Shown here one piece after another: positions 15,677 through 22,075 of a DNA stretch of 64,000 nucleotides. A model generated the notes under the pieces. That model had not been told where the DNA came from. It did no database searches and worked only from the letters and a program-made list of their open reading frames with translations. Positions within the stretch are counted from its first letter, which is position 1; every line of letters starts with the position of its first letter. The DNA is from an uncultured Ruminococcus sp. (GTDB lineage: Bacteria; Bacillota; Clostridia; Oscillospirales; Ruminococcaceae), in contig CAJTWE010000004.1 of assembly GCA_910579955.1 (NCBI GenBank), positions 62,001-126,000 of the forward strand, read 5' to 3'. Position numbers and translations under genes: made by a program.

Positions 15677-17053
15677 CTAAATTGGTTTATTAATACGGAT
15701 TTTGCTGTGAAAATACTCATCTCTTGAAAGGAAAATACCGTTTCCCATTTGTAATTGTTTAATCTCATCAGGGTGATATAAAAATTCCCTCACACTTCTT
15801 GCAGAGCCGTAACCTGTTTGGGTTGTATCAAAACCATCTTGTCGCAGTTGATAAGTTACTTCCATTGTGGGTTTTGTTCCTAAAATATTTGCCCAATTTT
15901 CAGAATTGACAGCACTGTTTTGGCGTAACACCAGATAATTATTACAATTTTCAATAATTTGCTGTGTGAAATCTTCATTTTCTGCATTGGAAAGATCAGA
16001 AAGACTTTGAGTTGCTAAAACGCAGGTCACATTTGCACTTCTGGACTTATTGACAAGGTCAATCAGAGTTTTAGAAGCATATACATTGATTTCGTCGAAT
16101 AAGAAAAATGTTCGGTTTCGGTTCTGGAAACGCTGACTAATCGCTTTTTTGCTGTCAATCAAGACCAATCGTCCAAATGCCGGAGAGATTTCAGGATAAA
16201 TCAGCGGATTCAAAACAAATAGGATAATTGCTTTTTCTTGTAGTGCTGTAGCAATATCAACTCCGGAATCAGAAAACAGATCTCCTAATTCACTTTCTGC
16301 TATGGTTGAAAATCGAGCAATTGAACTTTCAGCAACTTTTCCTGACGTCTTGGCAATTTCCAGATTTTCTAAATGCTTTTCTTTTGTAATTATCTTTTTC
16401 TTGATTAAGTGCATAGAAAGCTGTGAAAAGTGCTCCAGCTCCATATATTTTACGATTTTTCGAAATGAAAGGGGTATTTCAGCCTTATTTAGCAGCAATA
16501 TCAAACGCTGTAAGTAACGTTCTGCATTGACCTTGTAATGTTCTTCTGACCAATCTGTCATATTAATAAGCATGTCTTTTGCAACAGTTGGAGAAGTCTT
16601 GCAAAATGGATTATATTTATCTGATAAAGATGGATTGGTTAAGTCTATGCGATAAATTTTCTTATGGTACTGCTTATTTAGCTGTGTCAGAATGTCTAAA
16701 ATACTGCCTGTTCCGGTATCACCTTTTCCATCAACTATTAGCATGGGTAAGTCTTTTTTCATGCAGTTTTGCATATAATTGCTAAGTGCAACGGTTTTCC
16801 CACTTCCAGTTGTACCGCAAATAAAAATATGTTTTGCATTGTCGGCAGAATAAACAGGTTTTCTTCCATGAAAGCCTAATAGTGTTGCATTTTCCTGATT
16901 CAAATTTTTCTGTTTCACTTTTTTCTTTCCCTTCTTGTAATCATGATGAAAATTGAAAAGCTTTCTCATTTGTATTCTCTGCTTGATAAAATAAATTATC
17001 ATAGCTGTTGGAATTGCAAAAAGTATAAATTCAAGAAGCAATTTATATTTCAC
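15677..17053 (-). CDS. VirD4/TraG-type coupling ATPase (458 aa)
   Basis: One N-terminal membrane helix (about 5-23) is followed by a P-loop ATPase core. Walker A is FICGTTGSGKT near 75-86, LIVDGKGDTG comes near 105, Walker B FFLFDEIN is near 315 and VLATQSLSDLS near 343. Coupling proteins of this type deliver DNA-protein complexes to a type IV channel. At 458 residues it is short for the family and lacks an obvious extended all-alpha domain. It starts with GTG at 17053, with GGAG only 2 bp away. A 13-codon frame (17043-17084) with a better ribosome site overlaps this start and may couple its translation. It is transcribed with the M48 gene. Confidence 0.85.
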   Translation of the reverse strand: MKYKLLLEFILFAIPTAMIIYFIKQRIQMRKLFNFHHDYKKGKKKVKQKNLNQENATLLGFHGRKPVYSADNAKHIFICGTTGSGKTVALSNYMQNCMKKDLPMLIVDGKGDTGTGSILDILTQLNKQYHKKIYRIDLTNPSLSDKYNPFCKTSPTVAKDMLINMTDWSEEHYKVNAERYLQRLILLLNKAEIPLSFRKIVKYMELEHFSQLSMHLIKKKIITKEKHLENLEIAKTSGKVAESSIARFSTIAESELGDLFSDSGVDIATALQEKAIILFVLNPLIYPEISPAFGRLVLIDSKKAISQRFQNRNRTFFLFDEINVYASKTLIDLVNKSRSANVTCVLATQSLSDLSNAENEDFTQQIIENCNNYLVLRQNSAVNSENWANILGTKPTMEVTYQLRQDGFDTTQTGYGSARSVREFLYHPDEIKQLQMGNGIFLSRDEYFHSKIRINKPI

Positions 17054-17084
17054 AACTCCGATTATAAATATAATCTAATATCAA
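17043..17084 (-). CDS. Possible leader micro-ORF (13 aa)
   Basis: TTG at 17084 is preceded by GGAGG at a normal distance and opens a 13-codon frame (product MILDYIYNRSCEI). The frame ends 11 bp past the GTG start of the VirD4-like gene. Since that GTG has a poor ribosome site of its own, translation of the micro-ORF could deliver ribosomes to it. This is only a positional argument. Confidence 0.3.
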   Translation of the reverse strand: MILDYIYNRSCEI

Positions 17085-17225
17085 ATAATCACCTCCAAAT
17101 TGGGAAAATATGCCCTTGTATAAAAAGTTTTTAGGACGAGTTTTATAGATTGGTACAAATATATTCCATCAAAATCGTACTTATGATAATTATTATAAAT
17201 AAAAATGTTGCGAGTAGAATAGAAA

Positions 17226-17309
17226 AGTAATTTTTAGATTAGCCATTTTTTCGTAGGGAATAAAAAGGGTAGAAAAAATAGCGGTGCGAAAGCAAATCTA
17301 AAAATTACT
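17226..17309. repeat. 15 bp inverted repeat between transfer-type genes
   Basis: AGTAATTTTTAGATT (17226-17240) and its exact reverse complement (17295-17309) enclose a 54-base centre that also contains imperfect complementary arms (CCATTTTTT and AAAAAATAGCGG). It lies between the replication-relaxation gene and the VirD4-like gene. It may be a single-strand origin or transfer-origin structure, or a terminator-like fold. Confidence 0.55.
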
Positions 17310-17335
17310 ATTTTTCCCTGACTTGCTATTGTCTG

Positions 17336-17980
17336 CTACATTATCTCATGGATATAGTGGTTGATTTTCTGTAGAGAGCGTGCTTGAATATTATCATAAA
17401 ATTGTTTGCTATCCCTTAGTGTTTGTAAAATCATAGATTGTGAATCAGGAACAATCCATATTTGGGTGTCATATTCCATATAGTTGTCTTTGATGATTTT
17501 CAAAAGACGATTTTTTGCTTTTAAGGTCAATTCTACTTCTACACAAGTTGTTTTATTATCTTTCTGAAAAATGAAATCTGGTCTATGTTTACGTACTCCA
17601 AAACCATCTAATTGATGTAATTGCTTTTCTGTAGTGATTTCCTGTAAGGACAAGCCTTTTTTATGCATGAAATAAATAGCGGTATCTAAAACAGTCATAT
17701 CATGAACTATTTGCTCTACCTTAATTTTTTCAGGACGTGTTCCAGCTTGTATCAAAGTTTTTCCTTTAGATGTCAGAAAATAGACACTTGGCACGCCATA
17801 CAAAAATTTTTTTCTGTCTAAATAACCAGCATCAATTAAAATTTTGAGTCGCCTGTCTGTCGCTCTCTGACCTGAAAAGCCTGCTAAAAATCTAATGTGC
17901 CTACTACCGCACGCTCTAAAGCGGTCAATCTCTCGCAAAATCAACTCATCTCTCTCGGTCACTCTCAACTGTTCCACCAC
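17336..17980 (-). CDS. Replication-relaxation family protein (214 aa)
   Basis: An N-terminal winged-helix region (ELILREIDRFRACGSRHIRFL ... RRLKILIDAGYLDRK, about 10-60) is followed by an alpha/beta domain with HRPDFIFQKDNKTTCVEVELT near 132. That segment is characteristic of the replication-relaxation family found beside TraG-like ATPases in mobile elements. The role is probably DNA binding in element replication or mobilisation. The start is uncertain: GTG codons at 17980 and 17977 and a TTG at 17968 are all possible, with GAGGTGG nearby. The 5' end lies inside one arm of the large palindrome (17969-18246). Confidence 0.75.
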   Translation of the reverse strand: MVEQLRVTERDELILREIDRFRACGSRHIRFLAGFSGQRATDRRLKILIDAGYLDRKKFLYGVPSVYFLTSKGKTLIQAGTRPEKIKVEQIVHDMTVLDTAIYFMHKKGLSLQEITTEKQLHQLDGFGVRKHRPDFIFQKDNKTTCVEVELTLKAKNRLLKIIKDNYMEYDTQIWIVPDSQSMILQTLRDSKQFYDNIQARSLQKINHYIHEIM

Positions 17981-18246
17981 CTCTAATAATAATAAAATAA
18001 ATAATAAGAATAGAAATAAAAATAAATAATAATACTTGCTCTGCTTACGCTATATTTCAAATATAATTTATTATATGTATTGCATGTTGTTTGTGTGGGG
18101 TCTCGTATGAAATAGGAGACCCCACACAAACAACTGGAATTGGAATATAGCGTATTTGCAGTGCTTTTTCTGTTTTATTATTTATTTTTATTTCTATTCG
18201 GTGTCTTTTGTGATTAGAACACTTTTGTCATGGGGTGGTGGAACAG
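17969..18246. repeat. Large nested palindrome, candidate origin
   Basis: Four nested perfect inverted pairs share one centre. They are 13 bp at 17969-17981/18234-18246, 24 bp at 18008-18031/18176-18199, 11 bp at 18046-18056/18144-18154 and 19 bp at 18086-18104/18116-18134, with an 11-base loop. The outer right arm is an inverted copy of the first codons of the replication-relaxation gene. The structure lies directly upstream of that gene. A replication or transfer origin, or a binding site for the gene product, is the likeliest role. Confidence 0.7.
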
Positions 18247-18502
18247 GTGGAAATAGAAAAAATCACAATAACTATATATGTAGTCATTGTGATTTTTGAT
18301 TTGTTTTATGGAAAATGGATAAGTTATAGGCTGCTGATTTTACGTTTATTCTACCAAACACCATGCTATGTGTAATTGCTGATAGAAAAAACGTTATCTG
18401 CATTCTTTCGACAACTATCCATAGGATATGCAATTTGTGAATGTGTAGTCGTTGCATTCACATAGCAACTAAACATAGATTGTGGTTTGGTTTTATACGT
18501 TT
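17981..18502. other. Gene-free right end of the element
   Basis: This 522 bp stretch holds the large palindrome, a stem-loop at 18257-18297 and repeated subterminal motifs to the junction. No coding frame with a ribosome site was seen on either strand. Confidence 0.5.
18257..18297. terminator. A/T-flanked stem-loop
   Basis: AAAAAATCACAATAACT and AGTCATTGTGATTTTT form a long imperfect stem with T-runs possible on both sides. It may be a bidirectional terminator isolating the origin region from the element end. Confidence 0.5.
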
Positions 18503-18575
18503 TTACATTCTATCAGCAACCACCCATAGGATAGTAAATAAGTGAAAGCTTTTTCGCATTCTGACAGCAACTGAC
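18376..18575. repeat. Right subterminal repeat cluster
   Basis: TTGCTGATAGAA (18376-18387) is inverted at 18508-18519. CCATAGGAT occurs twice (about 18419 and 18523). CATTCT-nn-CAGCAAC-like direct repeats occur near 18506 and 18558. GCATTCACATAGCAAC (18454-18469) is the exact inverse of the left-end repeat. These are probably recombinase or accessory binding sites. Confidence 0.55.
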
Positions 18576-18580
18576 CACAT
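18576..18580. other. Attachment core, right junction
   Basis: This CACAT copy matches 3797-3801. To its right is feoB coding sequence (KQALTM) and to its left is element DNA. Joining the element ends here gives a dyad with arms CAGCAA and TTTGCTG around CCA-CA-TGG. Confidence 0.75.
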
Positions 18581-19606
18581 TGTAAGCGCCTGTTTTCCGC
18601 AAGCACCTGCACAAGCAAAACGTTTATCAAGAAGAAACGCTATTCTCGGCAAAAAGCCGGAATCCTCAAGCAGCGTGAATAACGGAAAAAAAATTGCCAT
18701 AGGCGGCAGCATAACAGCTATTACCCATGTAAGTACTTTATATACACCATCGAGGAAAAGTCCGCTCAGCCACGAAGGAGCGCCCGACATAACGAAGTAC
18801 AGCTGCTTACCCAAAAGTGAAAATCCCTTTTGCAGCCACTGAGACGGATAATTCGCACCTGCAATAGTTATCCACAAAACCACTCCAAGAAGCAAAAAAA
18901 GCATGGGAAATCCTGTGTATTTTCCAAGAACGATTCTATCTATCTTTCTCTCACGGCTTTCGTTATATCCAGTGCTTGATACAACTTCGGCACATATTTT
19001 TTCAGATAGCCTTACAGCCGATTCAACATCATCAAGTATATTTTCACATTCCAAAAATGGCTGCAATTCTTCCTTTTCTTCACGCTCCTCCGAAAGCAGA
19101 TTTTCCAAACTTTCGAGCAAACTGTCAAGTCCCTCTTTCTTTCTGGCAGAAATACCAATAACAGGCGCATCTATAATCTCACTGAGCCTGTTAAGATCTA
19201 TGGAAATATTCTTTTTCTTTGCCTCGTCCATAAGACCTGCACAGAGAATAAGCTTTTGTCCCATCGCCTTTATTTGAAGCGCCAGAACAAGACTCCTTTC
19301 AATTGAAGTGCTATCACAGACAACTATTACAGCATCGGGCTTTTCATTACATAAAAATTCTCTGGCTGCCTTTTCCTCAGCGGATTCGGAGCTTATACTA
19401 TATATTCCCGGAAGATCTATTAAAACCAGTTCCATGTTATTATAACTGCAACGTCCCGACGCACTTTCAACAGTTTTTCCTGCCCAGTTTCCGGTGTGCT
19501 GACGCATACCTGTTAGAGCGTTAAAAAGGGTAGACTTTCCCACATTTGGATTGCCTGCAAGCGCTATGACAAACTGACTGCTTTCTTTTTTATCCTGACT
19601 CTGCAT
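18576..19606 (-). pseudogene. feoB: feoB, 5' part (interrupted by the element)
   Basis: This encodes the N-terminal 343 residues of FeoB: the G-domain with P-loop GNPNVGKS (18-25), switch THTGNWAGKT-like GNWAGKTV, and DLPGIYS. The helical domain and first membrane segments follow, ending ACGKQALTM at the insertion point. In the present state translation runs 24 codons into element DNA to a stop at 18503. AGGAGG lies 10 bp before the ATG. The G4 motif reads GLMD where FeoB normally has NxxD, so the guanine-reading Asn is missing. No feoA lies upstream. A truncated product lacking the core helices should not transport iron, unless the element excises. Confidence 0.92.
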
Positions 19607-19670
19607 AATATAATGACCTCCTGTCTTTATGGAGTATTACAGATTATGCAAACTATCCGCCTTATATGAC

Positions 19671-19707
19671 AAAAAACTGCCCATACATTTCTGTACAGGC
19701 AGTTTTA
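19671..19707 (-). terminator. Terminator of the dockerin gene pair
   Basis: AAAACTGCC and GGCAGTTTT arms with an internal TGTACA/TGTATG pairing are followed on the minus strand by TTTTTT. It lies 10 bp beyond the three-dockerin gene stop. Confidence 0.75.
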
Positions 19708-19716
19708 ATTTTTAAA

Positions 19717-20565
19717 TTAGGTAAGACCTGCTACGCTCATAGCATATGCTTTCAGGGCAAGCGTTGCATCGTCCATGTCAATTTCACCATCAAGATTTAA
19801 ATCGGCTTTTTTATTTATATCAGCAGACGCCTTATAAATTCCTGTTCCAGCCATATTTTCTGAATAAATTTTCAAAACCTCTGATGTATCACTTATAGTA
19901 ACTTCGTCATCACCATTTACATCAAAAGTGTTTATAGCAAATCGGTATTGGTAATCTTCGATTTCAGCAATAGATGTTACTCGAATGTCTTTGTTAGTAG
20001 CTTCTAAAGTATAATTAACACTATCCACTATCTGCTGCTCATCTTCTTTAGTAAAGCTGTAATAATACGTACCCTCGACAAAAACCTTATCGCCCATAAA
20101 TGTCATATCACGGTTATACGTAAGCAAAATAGCATGAGCATCATACAAATCAATTTTTCCGTCAAAATTTACATCTGCACGAATACCCTTTTCACCAAAA
20201 TCAGTATCATTAAGAATTCTTCTAATTGCTGTCATATGCTCAGCAATAGCAGCATCACTTATATCAACACCACCATCCAAATCAACATCTCCAAGCTCAT
20301 ATTGCTGCATCTCATTATAGAGCTTATCAGCGTCAGCCTGTGTTACTGCTCCGTCGCCATCTACATCGGCAAGTCTAAGCTGCTCTTCTGTAAGTGTAAT
20401 ATCTCCGCCTGTAATGTAATATGAAACCATTGCTGTATCGTGGCCTGTTATAACTCCGTCCATATCCACATCGCCAAGTGCAAATGAAGTTTCCTCCGCA
20501 GAAACAGCAAAAGCCATACCGCCTATCATTGTGAGCGCTGTTAATAATGATGTTAATTTTTTCAT
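19717..20565 (-). CDS. Secreted protein with three dockerin-like modules (282 aa)
   Basis: A signal peptide (about 1-23, ending VSAEE) is followed by six calcium-loop segments. They start at about residue 32 (DVDMDGVITG), 67 (DVDGDGAVTQ), 93 (DVDLDGGVDI), 130 (DVNFDGKIDL), 214 (DVNGDDEVTI) and 254 (DLNLDGEIDM). Paired, they make three dockerin-like units, with a 60-residue insert between the second and third. No catalytic or sugar-binding module is present. Such a protein could cross-link several cohesins or serve as an adaptor. It lies 26 bp after the cohesin-like gene on the same strand and ends at a clear terminator. The ATG follows GAAAGGA at a good distance. Confidence 0.85.
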   Translation of the reverse strand: MKKLTSLLTALTMIGGMAFAVSAEETSFALGDVDMDGVITGHDTAMVSYYITGGDITLTEEQLRLADVDGDGAVTQADADKLYNEMQQYELGDVDLDGGVDISDAAIAEHMTAIRRILNDTDFGEKGIRADVNFDGKIDLYDAHAILLTYNRDMTFMGDKVFVEGTYYYSFTKEDEQQIVDSVNYTLEATNKDIRVTSIAEIEDYQYRFAINTFDVNGDDEVTISDTSEVLKIYSENMAGTGIYKASADINKKADLNLDGEIDMDDATLALKAYAMSVAGLT

Positions 20566-20591
20566 AATATCAATCCTTTCTTAGTTTTAAA

Positions 20592-21560
20592 TTAATAATA
20601 AACTGTTTTATGTTGAACTTCTAATATTTCTTCAACAGGAATTTGAGCCATTAGAGAACCATACCAATTAAACACCAAATTACCATCAGCCGTAGTAATT
20701 ACTCCATCCTTATTAGCATCGGCTGCTTCTACGCATGAGAATGTAGCATTCTGTACAGTTCTGAGAAAGGCACTACAGCTCTCTCCCCATAAAAGCTTTT
20801 TGCCATTACTCAATATTGACGTTTCATTGTCAACGATCTTATGGTTTAAAATCCTAATCTCAGGATCTAATCCGGCTGCCTGTGCATTGTTAGCCAAGGC
20901 ATTAATATTAGAAGCATCGGAAATCTCTATATCTCCAGAACCATCAGCATCACCAAGCATATAATCGTAAATGATAGTCTGACTTGGAGTTACTGCAATA
21001 TTAAGCTCGGGGTGTATGTCATCCATTGTGGGACTAGCCTTTATAAATCTCTTATTAATATTTTCATTTTGAGATTTATAGTTCGCCAAAGCCACTGAAA
21101 ATTCAGATAAATCCTCATCTTCAACGTTTCCATCATCGGCTTCTAAATAAACACAGATTTCAAAGTTTTTGGAATAATCTATTTTTTCTTTTGCTTCAGT
21201 ACCCGCATTTGCATTAAAAGTACTTGTGAAGAAAAAAAGTCCCAACTCTTCATTTCTACTAATCGCACACATTTCATTAACATCGTACAACTCATCACTG
21301 CGACTTGTTGAAACAAAATGATATTTATCAGGATCATAAAAAATATAGAAATCCAATACCGAAACACCAGGATTATTGGTCGTATAGAACGTCAGTTTAA
21401 GCTGTGACTTTGATACAGGCTCTACATCAAGCTCATAATCAAAGTTTGAACTAATACCTGGGGGTGTTACTGCCTCTGTAGGCATTGCCGTTACATTTGC
21501 GGCAATCGTTGCGACTGCAAGTGCCCCTGCAATCATTTTTCTTTCTTCATAGAAAACCAT
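20592..21560 (-). CDS. Secreted cohesin-like domain with divergent dockerin (322 aa)
   Basis: An N-terminal hydrophobic signal sequence is followed by a beta-rich domain (about 35-195, with VLDFYIFYDPDKYHFV resembling a cohesin strand pair). Two calcium loops follow, DADGSGDIEI near 205 and DANKDGVITT near 288. The loops are about 80 residues apart, against about 35 in a normal dockerin, so the module carries a large insertion. The nominal ATG at 21560 directly abuts AGGAG. A better placed ATG at 21550 opens a MKKEK frame that stops after five codons at an A5 run (21536-21540). One extra A would join it to this gene. The cohesin assignment is tentative. Confidence 0.65.
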   Translation of the reverse strand: MVFYEERKMIAGALAVATIAANVTAMPTEAVTPPGISSNFDYELDVEPVSKSQLKLTFYTTNNPGVSVLDFYIFYDPDKYHFVSTSRSDELYDVNEMCAISRNEELGLFFFTSTFNANAGTEAKEKIDYSKNFEICVYLEADDGNVEDEDLSEFSVALANYKSQNENINKRFIKASPTMDDIHPELNIAVTPSQTIIYDYMLGDADGSGDIEISDASNINALANNAQAAGLDPEIRILNHKIVDNETSILSNGKKLLWGESCSAFLRTVQNATFSCVEAADANKDGVITTADGNLVFNWYGSLMAQIPVEEILEVQHKTVYY

Positions 21561-21580
21561 CTCCTAAAAGTAAGTATAAT

Positions 21581-21641
21581 ATAATATATGTAAAGATATT
21601 CCTTACATATATATTATATCGCTTTCACAAAAAGTTGTAAA
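21581..21641 (-). promoter_or_regulatory. Promoter and palindrome of the dockerin operon
   Basis: On the minus strand, TTTACA (21636-21641) and TATAAT (21613-21618) are 17 bp apart. Just downstream, TGTAAGGAATATCTTTACA forms a dyad that overlaps the start of transcription, a good position for an operator. Confidence 0.65.
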
Positions 21642-21760
21642 TACGTTTTTTGTTTTTTTAAATCAAGCAGCGCTTATTTTTTACTATAAAAGCAAAAAAG
21701 TGACAATATATTGCACAAAAAAATTCGCCGCACTTCCCCTAGAAAGCACGGCAAAATCTA

Positions 21761-22048
21761 TTATTTACTTTCGGCTGCCGAGCGCTCCAGCCATGCATTT
21801 GCAAGGTCAAGAGCCTCAAACAAACTTCCTCTTTCGGAGGTCTTTACAATAGCCTCCATAGGATTCAACTTCTCATCCGTAGAAATCTGATATACTTTTA
21901 TTTTATCAGCAATTTCAATGCCGTTCTGCTTTGTCTTATGCAGAATTTGCATTTGCGCTACGTACGGATCAGACATATATCCATAATATATGGAATTGCC
22001 GCTGCGTACAAGAGGAAATCCCTTATACATAAAATATTCCTGCTGCAT
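21761..22048 (-). CDS. Conserved hypothetical protein (95 aa)
   Basis: This small soluble protein starts MQQEYFMYKGFPLVRSGN and contains YYGYMSDPYVAQMQIL. I recall similar short proteins as a conserved unnamed clostridial family. The start at 22048 is preferred because AGAAGG lies about 10 bp upstream, while the ATG at 22057 directly abuts it. It follows the DUF4340-like gene by 27 bp and is probably the last gene of the exporter operon. The function is unknown. Confidence 0.7.
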   Translation of the reverse strand: MQQEYFMYKGFPLVRSGNSIYYGYMSDPYVAQMQILHKTKQNGIEIADKIKVYQISTDEKLNPMEAIVKTSERGSLFEALDLANAWLERSAAESK

Positions 22049-22075
22049 TTTTACCATCCCTTCTTGTTATGCTGT

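Larger units (their letters stand above)
3802..18580. mobile_element. 14.8 kb integrative element inserted in feoB
   Basis: The limits come from the two feoB pieces. The element is 14,779 bp including one core copy. It holds a large serine recombinase next to the left junction, a tyrosine integrase, a VirD4/TraG-type ATPase with a replication-relaxation protein, an M48 protease, and a plus-strand operon of mostly unrecognised cargo. It looks more AT-rich than the flanks. A 16 bp perfect inverted repeat lies near both ends (3859-3874 and 18454-18469). No relaxase and no complete conjugation machinery were recognised, so it is more likely mobilisable than self-transmissible. Excision would restore feoB exactly. 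Confidence 0.9.

Noticed and set aside
18257..18297. Stem-loop read as a CRISPR repeat
   Set aside because: It is single, with no spaced copies. No CRISPR array or cas gene was seen in the window.
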